Assembly (NCBI RefSeq): GCF_038502225.1
Contig: NC_091369.1
Location: 12,990,002 to 13,054,001, forward strand
Source of the DNA: Cherax quadricarinatus
Taxonomy: Eukaryota; Arthropoda; Malacostraca; Decapoda; Parastacidae
Direction of reading: 5' to 3'
Length of the DNA stretch: 64,000 nucleotides
Both the position numbers and the translations under genes were made by a program. The notes below the pieces were generated by a model. The model saw only the letters and a list, made by a program, of their open reading frames with translations. It had not been told where the DNA came from and made no database searches. This document shows positions 1-12,300 of the stretch, piece after piece (position 1 is the first letter of the stretch; each line of letters begins with the position of its first letter).

Positions 1-1668
1 TGGTGCAATTATTTAATAAATGTATGGAAGAGGGTAAGGTACCTAGGGATTGGCAGAGAGCATGCATAGTTCCTTTGTATAAAGGCAAAGGGGACAAGAG
101 AGTGCAAAAATTATAGGGGGATAAGTCTGTTGAGTATACCTGGTAAAGTGTATGGTAGAGTTATTATTGAAAGAATTAAGAGTAAGATGGAGAACAGGAT
201 AGCAGATGAACAAGGAGGCTTTAGGAAAGGTAGGGGGTGTGTGGACCAGGTGTTTACAGTGAAACATATAAGTGAACAGTATTTAGATAAAGCTAAAGAG
301 GTCTTTGTGGCATTTATGGATTTGGAAAAGGCATATGACAGGGTGGATAGGGGGGCAATGTGGCAGATGTTGCAGGTGTATGGTGTAGGAGGTAGGTTAC
401 TGAAAGCAGTGAAGAGTTTTTACAAGGATAGTGAGGCTCAAGTTAGAGTATGTAGGAAAGAGGGAGATTATTTCCCAGTAAAAGTAGGCCTTAGACAAGG
501 ATGTGTGATGTCACCGTGGTTTAATATATTTATAGATGGGGTTGTAAGAGAAGTAAATGCGAGGGTCTTGGCAGGAGGCGTGGAGTTAAAAGATAAAGAA
601 TCACACACAAAGTGGGAGTTGTCACAGTTGCTCTTTGCTGATGACACTGTGCTCTTGGGAGATTCTGAAGAGAAGTTGCAGAGATTGGTGGATGAATTTG
701 GTAGGGTGTGCAAAAGAAGAAAATTAAAAGTGAATACAGGAAAGAGTAAGGTTATGAGGATAACAAAAAGATTAGGTGATGAAAGATTGGATATCAGATT
801 GGAGGGAGAGAGTATGGAGGAGGTGAACATATTCAGATATTTGGGAGTGGACATGTCAGCGGATGGGTCTATGAAAGATGAGGTGAATCATAGAATTGAT
901 GAGGGGAAAAGGGTGAGTGGTGCATGTAGGAGTCTGTGGAGACAAAGAACTTTGTCCTTGGAGACAAAGAGGGGAATGTATGAGAGTATAGTTTTACCAA
1001 CGCTCTTATATGGGTGTGAAGCATGGGTGATGAATGTTGCAGCGAGGAGAAGGCTAGAGGCAGTGGAGATGTCATGTCTGAGGGCAATGTGTGGTGTGAA
1101 TATAATGCAGAGAATTCGTAGTTTGGAAGTTAGGAGGAGGTGCGGGATTACCAAAACTGTTGTCCAGAGGGCTGAGGAAGGGTTGTTGAGGTGGTTCGGA
1201 CATGTAGAGAGAATGGAGCGAAACAGAATGACTTCAAGAGTGTATCAGTCTGTAGTGGAAGGAAGGCGGGGTAGGGGTCAGCCTAGGAAAGGTTGGAGGG
1301 AGGGGGTAAAGGAGGTTTTGTGTGCGAGGGGCTTGGACTTCCAGCAGGCATGCGTGAGCGTGTTTGATAGGAGTGAATGGAGACAAATGGTTTTTAATAC
1401 TTGACGTGCTGTTGGAGTGTGAGCAAAGTAACATTTATGAAGGGATTCAGGGAAACCGGCAGGCCGGACTTGAGTCCTGGAGATGGGAAGTACAGTGCCT
1501 GCACTCTGAAGGAGGGGTGTTAATGTTGCAGTTTAAAAACTGTAGCGTAAAGCACCCTTCTGGCAAGACAGTGATGGAGTGAATGATGGTGAAAGTTTTT
1601 CTTTTTCGGGCCACCCTGCCTTGGTGGGAATCGGCCAGTGTGATAATAAAAAATAAAAAAAAAAATAA
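1..1668 (+). mobile_element. RTE-like non-LTR retrotransposon, family A, 3' part (cut by window start)
   Basis: This is the 3' half of a family-A element; base 1 matches base ~29967 of the intact copy. It holds RT palm motifs (AFMDLEKAYD, LRQGCVMSPW, LLFADDTVLLGD) and the C-terminal region with LLYGCEAW and GRGQPRKGW, ending at the stop at 1402-1404. A 2-nt deletion near 105-112 (relative to the copy at 28043) shifts the frame before codon 130, and a 3-nt deletion near 521 removes the Leu of PWLFN. The 3' UTR ends ...GGCCAGTGTGATAATAA followed by an A-rich tail. It is dead as an element. Confidence 0.9.
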
Positions 1669-3236
1669 TTTTTTCCCTATCATCCTGTTTTAAGGGAGGG
1701 TCCTTAATGTTGGTGAATGGCTCTTAATCCAAAGATTTGTATTGTAATATTAGCTGTTAATAAGGGCTTGAGGAGTGATGATAGATGTGAGGAGAAACAT
1801 TGTTGAGGAGAAACAATGTTGTGTACTATCCTCTCTCCCTCAGATGTCTGCATTCACTGCTTCTCTTGCTGCTGGCTTACTGTCCTGGCAAAAACGAGAC
1901 ATAGCAGTTTAGTTCTCCTACACCACATTTGTCTTTCCTTTGTGAATACAATGAAAATCTAGCATTACCACGTATCTAAGTTGCCCCTCTAACTTTTGTT
2001 ATGATTGAGGCTAATAATGTTAGTGTAATAGGAGAGGGGAGGAAGAGGTGGGGGTGGCTGGAAGATTCACTTTACCAAACCCAGCTACATGTACATTGCC
2101 CCCACTTTTATTTTTATTCTCAGTTTTTACTTTATTGATATATCTTTGGTATATGGTATTTGGTGTGGTGGGTTTTTATTGGTTCAGTTTTGTCAATAAA
2201 CGTGGGCTGTATTATAGTACATTTATTGTTCAGGGAAGGTGCACATTATTCCCCCCCCCCCTCAGTTTTTAGGATAAAATATACTAATGTATGGATATTA
2301 AAATATTCAAATGACCTGTTCTGTTGAACTAGCAGCAGCAGCAGCAGCAGCTGTATATGCACACCCGGTATTATATGTTTGAAACAGTTTCTTGGTATAA
2401 AAGATTGTTGTGGCACAAAATGTCTCTTTGACATGGAAGTTTTTTGTCATTAATCAAAATTGTTCTGCAAAGATAGCCACAGCCCACTGACACCTGGCAC
2501 CCATCAATAAGGCCATTTCCTCTTCCTCCTCTAACTCCTGCTGGAGGTGCAGGAGGGGAAACTGCATGCCCTAAGGGCACACCCAGCTAGTACATTTGTG
2601 GCTGGTGTGTTTCTGCTGACTCAGTGGCAGCAATAATAGCATCACTGTAGTTGACAGAGGAAGAAAAAGAAGAGAAAAAAAAAAGCATGTTGCCTTACCC
2701 TCTCAGAGTAGTAGGATGGTAGACAGCAGTCATTATGGGAGGTACTGCTGTCCTCTCAGATGAAGCTGAAATGGAAACCTGTTACTTTTTTTTTTTTTTG
2801 TACTGGCAGGATTGCTTTCTTCTTATTTCACAAACACTTAAGATAATAGGTAAATCTTACAACCTACTTCTTCCATTTATTATATACATACCTTTACTTA
2901 ACTAGCTCTTAATTCTATAATACTTCCTTTCTAACGTAGGAGGCCTAGTATCAAACCAGGCCCTGAGAAAGGTAATCCTCGGGACCACTAACAAATAAGA
3001 GTTAAGCAGAGGCTAACTGTATAGTATATAGTAAGCATAGTCATCAGGGTTTCCTGTTACTTAAAATTTCTTATATGTAATACTTTTATATCTTATGAGA
3101 TCAGAAAATGGTGAAAAGGAGAAGTTGGAAGGAGAGGTGAGATAACAAGGTGGAGGGAGGGAAGGAAGATCAAGGGAGAGAGAAGTGAGAGAAGTTTTCC
3201 TCACAAACTATTGTATCCATTTAATTATATTTTTAG
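1669..3236. other. Intron or upstream sequence without a recognised gene
   Basis: I see no convincing exon here. It contains a short GCA/CAG run near 2331-2350, poly-A/T stretches, and AT-rich unique-looking DNA. Short open frames (61-78 codons) have no recognisable motifs. Sequence from 3190 to 3236 is a plausible polypyrimidine/acceptor tract (ends TTTTTAG) for the first visible exon. Confidence 0.5.
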
Positions 3237-3381
3237 ATACTCACTGGCACTCAACAGATCCATCAGTGCTGGATGAGGAGACAAGAATGGACTACAGTCT
3301 GCTCCAGGACGAGGACTCTCAAGGCTCATCCTCAAAGAGAGAAGTTCGTAGATTCCGCTGTGAAGTCATTGTGCCAGAAAG
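3237..3381 (+). CDS. PHF10: PHF10 exon (first visible): N-terminal acidic segment into SAY domain
   Basis: Acceptor TTTTTAG, donor AAAG|GTTAGC. It enters in phase 1 and leaves in phase 2 (AG + C = Ser). It encodes a hydrophilic stretch with DEDSQGSSSKR and then FRCEVIVPE, the start of the SAY homology. No start codon is used here; the protein begins upstream. Confidence 0.88.
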
Positions 3382-6300
3382 GTTAGCAAAGTAATTTTTT
3401 TCTGTATCTCTACAGTTACCATTTAAATATGGTGCTTCCACTTATAAATCCAGAGAACGCAAACAAAAATAAGACTTGCCTGAAGATTTAATCCCCAAGA
3501 ACTTCGGTGAACTATAGTTATGCAAATTTTTTAATATAGGTCAGATTACCATAATTACTTTAGTTCTGGAGTTAAGAAGTATGGTGCCTACACATTAAAG
3601 GATTGATAGAGATATTGCACTTTGGAGGGTTATGTGAATTGGGATGTCTGTACACTTCTATTACTCAGTAGCTATTGAGGGTGAATTTGTTTTGAGTTAC
3701 CCTTCCATACCAGTTATGTTAGTTTTGAAGTAAAAGAAGAAAAGACATTATATAACTGTACAGGTATTTTGCAGTTTACCTGGGAAGGGGATGTGTCAGT
3801 CATCAGAATATCCAGAATTACATTGCTGTACTCCATGTATATGTATCAGATGTATTCTCAAATTACAGTAAAATATTGAAGTTTCATCACTAGTATTTTC
3901 TACACTTGTTACTTTGGCTAGTACATAACAGAAGCCATTTGTCAGCGTGTGTTTAATTTGATTAATGAGAGTCTGGGGTGTATAACAATTATAAATATTC
4001 TTAAAACATGTAAGCTGAAATTACATTAGCAAAATTTGCATTATATAGATAAGAAAAATGAAGTTAGTTAAAAGACAGAAAAAGAAATAAGAGAAATATG
4101 AAAATGCAGTTTATGAATCCCATAACATACAGGAGGTCCATTGCTTGCAAAAGAGTTGCATTCCTGGCTTTTCAATTTGCGAACATATGGAAAAAAGTAC
4201 AATAATTATTATTATTATAATCATGGGGAGCACTAAACCCATAGGATTATACAGCGCATGTGGGGGGCGGATGGGAGGCATTCAGGCTCATTTCAGGGAA
4301 CTGGAGCACGGATCCAATTCCCTAGATCAAGAGCCCCTCACCAGCATTGAGGAACCTCCCTTGAGGGGAAAAAAAAAGTACAAGAGATTATAGTTCACTC
4401 TTTATTTTGTACTATGGCTTAGGCATTGTAATATTTTGATTCTTAAATGCCCCATTTGTAAGTACATATGAATGTGTGCAACTTGGTACTCCTATGAGTC
4501 GAACGTTTACGTGTGACGTATCTTTAAAGACTAGGTTTGCAGAGTGATTATCTCCAGAACCATTAACATATATAGGATAACTGTAATGCAGTAATAGATT
4601 TTATACTATACTGTATTGTTCATTAGAATAATTTGTCATTTATAGCAAATGGCTTATTGAAATTTGCCAACATTAGTGTTTTAATAATGGAGCATCAAAA
4701 TTTCTGTTCCTTTCCTTAGCACTGAAGTATTCACTGCTGATAAGGTGGTCGAATATGTTTGGCCATTGGAGGGCATTGGTGAGCACTATTTCATACAAGA
4801 GCAGATTTCCCAATATCTTGGCATCATGTCATTCAAACGCCGGTACCCAGATCTACGAAGACGACCAATTGACATGCAAGAGCGGGATTATCTGAAGGAA
4901 AAAGGCTTAGTATCTGAGATGGCCTGTGATTTAGGTTTGTTGATTATACTGTTTTTCTTTTTGTATCTTCAGTATACATATTTTCTTTTTCATTCTAGAT
5001 TTTGTTATTTCCTGCACATTTGTTTTGTTCTTTGTGCTTTCTTATTCTTGTGTTTCTTTTTTTTCTTTGTTTCCTAAAAAATTATCATTCAGATTCATTC
5101 ACAAAAGTATTAAATGTGTTCTGTTTAAAGTAATCAGTGTTTGCAGATAATTTGGTAGAGTAATGATGTCTGTGAAGCCTGTTGTATGTGCAGCATTTCT
5201 GGCAAGGCTTAATCAAAACAATTCTGAACATATTCATAGATAAGGAGGTACAGTGGACACTCGACCAACGATATTAATCTATTCCAGAGAGCTTGTCGTT
5301 AGTCGAATTTATTGTTGTTCAAATTAATTTTCCCATAAGAAATAATGGAAATCCAATTAATCCGTTCCAGACACTCAAAAGTATGAATTTTTTTTTTTCA
5401 CGTGAAATATACATTTTCCTACACAGAAAAAGGATACATGCACAATAAAAACTGTGTACTAAATGAAGAATAAATGACACTTACCTTTATTGAAGATGTA
5501 GTGATGAGTGATAAGATGGGAGGAGGGAAGATGGAGGTGTATTAATTTGGGAACAACTTGAGTCACTGGACCTCTGTCATACCAAAAATCTGTCCATTGA
5601 GCTCTTCCAGAACAGGCCTGTTTTGTCACAATTGAACACTTGTTGGGGTTGGATTTTTTCAGCTTTGCCATGCCTTATCACACTGTGTATGCCACTACAA
5701 TTCTTAAATCTCTTAAACCAATCTTTGCTGGCCTTAAATTCATTGATATGAGCACTAGTTCCAGGCATTTTTTCATGTTCACCTGGGTGTTAGTTAACTG
5801 ATGTGGGTTGCATCCTGGGGGCCAAGATTAAGGACCCCAATGGAATTAAGTTACAGTCCTCGATGACACACTGACTTTCTTGGGGTTTCCTGGGTGGCTA
5901 ACCCTCTGGGGTTAATTGTTTCTTGGTAATTGTTTCTCGTTAAGCCACACCAACAGCACACACTCCACATCTTCGAGTAGTACAGCTGACTGTGGTACAA
6001 TAGTATTTCGATAGTATTTCTTACCCTTTTTACCACAGGGTTGGCACTAGAAGCTTTCTTTGGGACCATGGTGGCTTACTTAGCAGTTACAAGCACTAAA
6101 AACTATGGAATAATAGAAAATGTCTCGAATGTATGCATGGAACCGTCCTCCCTGGCTTGTAAACAGTGGCACACTAGCTGATGGCAGGGCATCTGAGGCG
6201 CTCAGGCTGGACGGACAGGCTCAGGACGAATCGTGTTGGTCAAGTTTTTCATTGTTGGTCGGGCCAAAATTTTTACGCTCAAACGCTTCGTTAGTCGAAT

Positions 6301-9300
6301 TTATCGTTAGACGATGCCTTCGTTGGACTGGGGTCCACTGTACACTAAAATTAGCAATGGGAATTATAATAGATTAATGAAAACAAAATCAACAGTTCAT
6401 TCTCTCAGGTATGTTAAGATTGTACAAATAATTTATGATTAAAGATTTTATGTATTTATTATACAAGTTTTGTACAGGTAAGTTTGTATTAGCATCGTTA
6501 GTGAAGCCACTTTGTGCATAGTGTTTTTTTGGGTAAGATTTTTTTTTTTTTAATCACATAGCTATCTCCCACTCAGGCAGGGGCAATTCAATCAAGAGAA
6601 CACATTTCCTATCACTTCTTCAAAAACTATCTTATCAGAAGTGTGCAGATATCATAATTCAGATGCCCCTTCAAACTACAACATCCCCACCTCTCCATAA
6701 GAGTCAGGCACTCTACTTCTCACCTCCAGAACTCTAGTCTGGCTATGTGGACCTGCAAGTTGCTAGCACCAACAGCCTGGTTGACTGGGACATTAACTAG
6801 AAAGTTTAGCACCAGACCTGGCTGTGAGGGTAAAAAAATAAAATCGAAACCAGTCAAACATGGTAGAGGTAACTAGTGTCTTCGAATCCATTCATAAACA
6901 TGGGCTAAAAAAAGTATAAATTTTTACATCGTATCAGCCTTTGCTGCTAATAGGGTACTAACGGTTATTTTACAAAATCAGAATCAATTTAATATTACTA
7001 AGTTGTCTGAGTGGTACATTTTCGGTCTCAGGTTTACACTAATTATGTGTTTCAAACTCTTCCGGCCGTATATATACGTCTTATGAGGTACCGTGTTTGA
7101 CGTATATATACTCATAAATTCTAGCGGCTTCAAATCAAGCAGGAGAAAGCTGGTAGGCCCACATGTGAGAGAATTGGTCTGTGTGGTCAGTGTGCACCAC
7201 ATAAAAAAAATCCTGGAGCACGCAGTACATGAGAAAAAAAAACTCCGACCGTTTTTTTTAATTAAAATGCCGACTTTGTGGTCTATTTTCGTATAGTATT
7301 TATAGTTGTATTCTCGTTTTCTTGGTCTCATTTGATAGAATGGAAAACATATTATAGAAATAGAGGTGATTTTGATTGATTTTATTATAAAAAGAACCTG
7401 GAAAAGGAGCTCAAAGTAAAGGAAATGTTTGATTTTTGCCAATGTTCAAAAGTAAACAAATGATGTCATTGTCCAATAAATGTCCAACTAGCCATTCTAA
7501 TATGCAGTCATGAATGGGTTGATGTTATTTATACAATTATTACAGTATTGCAGTAGTCTGCATAATAGTAAGTCTTCTATTTTTTGTTTGAATAAAAATT
7601 CAAAATAGAAAGCAAGAGCAATATCAGAGGGGCCTGGAGACATGACTGATGAACAAAGAAAATGTTATTTTAGAGCCAGGAATGTCTGCATTGTTCGTTC
7701 TGGACCTTATTTTGAAATTGTCATATTTTTTAATTTTCACGAAATTGGCCAAATTGCAAATTTCTGACCACATTATTGGGTAGTTGAAATCGGTAAATGG
7801 GCAGTTTCTTGTACTCAGTCGATAGAGAAAATGGAGTTCTAAAGAAATAGCTATGAGTTTGGTCGACTGAAGCAACAGAAGTAGCCGAAAATAGGGCTCA
7901 AAGTGGGCGAAATCGCCGATTTGTAAATATCGCCGAGGTCGCTAACTTCGCTAGAGCATAATTCCGTCAGTTTTCCATCAAATTTCGTTTTTTTGGTGTC
8001 ATTACAATCTGGAAAAGATTCTCTATCATTTCATAAGAATTTTTTTTTTTTTTTTTTAATTTCGCGACACCAGGAGACACCTCAGGATTGGGGGTTGCGA
8101 CAGTCAAAGGGTTAAATATTGCATTATCATAATATTACATTTACTGTTAGGATTGTTTAGACAAAATGTGAGTGGGAAATTGAGCAAGAACACCGAAGAA
8201 AATCTTATGGGTAATATTCAGTTTATGGATGGAATATGTACCAAGTCAGAGAGAAAACAATGAGTTATTAACAAGAGATCCTGCATTAAAAAAAATTTGG
8301 TAATTGAAACTCCTGAATTTGGAAGGTTGTTTTTTTTGGGTGTTTGGGTATATAATGTGTAGCTATGATTGTAGTTGAGATATTGGTAGTTGTAAACAGT
8401 ACATACTTCAGAGTAAATAATACAGTGTAGTAGTAATGTGCATATTTTTTTTTTTAACAAGTCGGCTGTCTCCCACCGAGGCAGGGTGACCCAAAATGAA
8501 AGAAAATCCCCAAAAAGAAAATGCTTTCATCATCTTTCAACACTTTCACTTCACTCATACATAATCACTATCTTTGCAGAGGTTCCCAGATACAACAGTT
8601 TAGGAGGATATATAACATACCCCTCCAAACTGCCAGTATCCCAAACCCCTCCTGTAAAGTGCAGGCATTGTACTTCCCATTTCCAGTACTCAAGTCTGGC
8701 TATATAAAAATAACCGGTTTCCCTGAATCCCTTCACTAAATGTTACCCTGCTCACACTCCAACAGCTTGTCAGGTCCCAAAAACCATTCGTCTCCATTCA
8801 CTCTTTTCTAACACACTCACACATGTAGTAATTATATTAGTAACAAACTATGTTGTGAGTTATAGTAGTTACGTACTTAATTTTTATGAACAGATCATGC
8901 TAAATTGTATTGGATCTTAGATATTGTTTTATAAATGTACTTATAGTAAGTTATGATTTATGCTGTGGGACCCTGGAGGGCTCAGTTAAAATTAACAGAT
9001 TAATATGGGGGAGAGGGTGTATATTATTGCCAATTCGCCCATAGATTCTGTATTATGAAATTAATTTTTTGTGATTATTACATAAACAGACCGCATTCTC
9101 GTGTCTACACTCGTGAATGACATTACTCACAATTCACATGTAACCCACACATCGGAGAATGAAACTTATGACTACATTTTGGACCAGCTTAGACCATTAA
9201 CTAGGCATGATAAGTTTCATTCTCCTATGTGTGGGTAATTTGTGAATTGTTCCAGTCATGGTATTGTGCCTTTTTATTCTTTGACTTATGCTAGCTTGTA

Positions 9301-12300
9301 TGTATATTCAAATAACTGTAGCTTGTGCTGAAATTCTCTGAACTTTGTTCCTCTTTTAGGTTTAACAGCCGTGAGAAGTGAAGATGTACTGGATGTTATG
9401 TTTGCTGATTTTCCCGTCAAATTTGAAGCATTACAAAGACTCTTGAGAGAACGAAAAGAGAATGAAATTAGAGAGAGAGGAAAAGGTGAGCTTGTCTTTA
9501 TGCTTCAGTGATTTAGGGTTAAATAGCATAATTGTTATATATTATGAATTTCTACCAAATGTGGGTGGCTACACTTCTACTTCTACCTTTTATAGTTTTT
9601 TGCCCTAGACATTACCTTTTGTTCCCATAAACCACATATAAACAGGTTGCATGTTAACTAGTGCCAAAGCTTGTATATCTACTCTGTACCATATACAGTT
9701 TATGGATGGAATGTGTACCAAGTCATAGAAAATAATACGAGTTATTAGGAAGAGATCATGCATTAAAAAAAAGGTGTGAGTATATAACAAAGGCAGAGAG
9801 CAGAAGCCAACATAGTCCATATTGAATGCATATGCAGAGAGGGCCTATCATAAGTCTGGCTATCTTAATTTTTCTGTTTAATTGAGATTGGGATAGTATA
9901 TCAGAAGGCTCTCTTCCCACCATCCATTCCCTCTTAACTAGAAAGCCTGAGGTCTTGCACTTTCAACTTTTGTGTTAAACTTTATAAAAATGTAAAATAA
10001 ATATCAAACTCAATTCTCCTTTAGAGACATTATCTTGCACTGGGATTTTTCATTAATTTTTGGTAATTTTCATTTTAGTTTTGGTTCCTGCATCTTTACC
10101 CTTTCAGGGTTGGTGCCATACTAGTACGGCTTGCATGCCAGGGTTGGTGCTGTACTAGTACACATAAATTCTAGCACCTTCAAATCTAGCGAGAGAAAGC
10201 TGGTAGGCCTACATATGAAAGAATGGGTCTATGTGGTCAGTGTGCACGGTATAAAAAAATCCTGCAGCACACAGTGCATAATGAGAAAAAAATAACTCCG
10301 ACTGTGTTTTTGGTTTAAAACAGCGACTTTGCAGTGTATTTTCGTATGCTATTTATGGTTGTATTCTAGTTTTCTTGGTCTCATTTTATAGAATGGGAAA
10401 CATGTTATGGAAACTGAGATGATTTTGATTGGTTTCATAATGAAAAGTACCTTGAAATTGAGCTCAAAGTAGCAGAAATGTTCGATTTATGCCAAAGTTC
10501 AAAGGTAAACAAATCATGCCACGTGTCCAATACATGTCAACTGGTGAGTGTAATATTCTTTCACAAGTGCCCTGATATTATTTATACCATTTGTACGCCA
10601 TTTCTACACGAATGCAGTAATCTGCATAACATAAATCTTTTTTTTTTTTTTGTGAGAATAAAAATTCAAAGTGGAAAGCAAAAGAAATGTAACAGAGGCC
10701 TAGGGACATGAGTAATGAACAGAGGAAATGTTATTTTAGTGCCAGAAATGTCTGTCTTGCTTATTCTGGACCCTATTTGGAAATTGGCATCTTTTGAAAT
10801 TTGTGTGAAATTGGCAAAATTGCCAATTTCTGACCATGTTATTGGATAGTTGAAATCGGTAAATGAGTGGTTTCTTTTACTCATCCGATAGAAAAAATGG
10901 AGTTCTAGCGAAATAGGTATGATTTTTGTCGACTGGTACATAGGAATTGGCTGAAAATAGGGCTCAAAATGGGTGAAATCGCCGATGCGTAAACATTATT
11001 GAGACAGCCAACTTCGCAAGAGCATAATTCCATAAGTTTTCCATCAAATTTCATACTTTTAGTGTCATTATGGTCGGGAAAATTTCTCTTATCATTTCAT
11101 AAGAAAAAATAATTTTTGTTTTTTCCGAAAAATTTCCAACCCTGAGAACAAGTTTAGGAGAGGGCCTGCCGACCCTGAAAGGGTTAATACAAGTACTAAA
11201 TAAGAAGGATGACACAATCCATTCCATGTTCACCTTTTATTACCAAAATATTACCTAGAAGGACTTTACCTATTCCATATGATATTGGTACATTATTAGT
11301 CATATATATTTGATAAGGAAAGAAAATCTGAGTGACCCTTTTTTCTTTTGTCTGTATATTGTCATTTTCTCTTTCTAACTAAAAATTGATTTCCTTCTGG
11401 TAACTAGTACTGAACATGTAAAAACTTGTTGGAATTTATTATAAATTACTTTTTTTTCCTTTTAGTGAACTACTCCTTGGCCAATATAGACAAGTCCAAG
11501 TTGCAGGAGTATGGGAGGAAGGCTGCTGAGGACGCTGCTCGATGGAATGCTAACTTCAACAAAGAAAAGAAAGATGAACGCAGGTAAGTCTTGTACATTG
11601 CTGGTCATGTACATTTAAGATGATAGGTAAATCTTAAAAATTCTTTCTTGCATTCAGTATTTATCTTTACTTTCAATTGTGCTTCTAGTTTTTATTCATT
11701 TAGTACTGTATTTCTTTTATGATTTGGCAGGCTTGATTTTATACTGTCTCAAGGGCCACTGATCCTCAGAACAATTAATAGATAAAGTAGGCCCCCCCAT
11801 TTATGCTAATGCATTTCAGACGGAATGTATTTTCTTAGACACCTATGTAAAATTCGAGATGCATTCTTGGGTCATGATATTCTAATTTCATTTGTTTTTT
11901 AACTACGACTATTTACCCAATATTTTACATTCAGTTATCTTCTTTTTCACATACAAAATAGTCTTAAACATTGTTTTAATCAAAGGCCATCTGAACTGTG
12001 ATGTCACTACACTTCTGGCAAGATGGATTAAATGAATGATGGTGATACGTTTCTTCTTTTTGAGTCACCTTACCACAGTGGGAGATGGCTGGTGTATTAA
12101 TTAAACAGAGTAGAGCTACAGTAAAGTATTTAGAGTACATTTTCTAAGTTGACTGTACAGAATCAAGGTTGCTTCACTCTGATAATTTTGAATACTTTAA
12201 ACAACTTGTCTGTTAATCTTTGCCTTACAAAGCTAAATAAAGCCAGCTATCCTAAATTAATTTCATAGTTTATTTATTTACCTCTGAATCTGGGAAACAT

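Noticed and set aside
6120..6377. 85-codon plus-strand frame
   Set aside because: Falls across the end of the Tigger element at 5251-6340, antisense to its transposase remnant.
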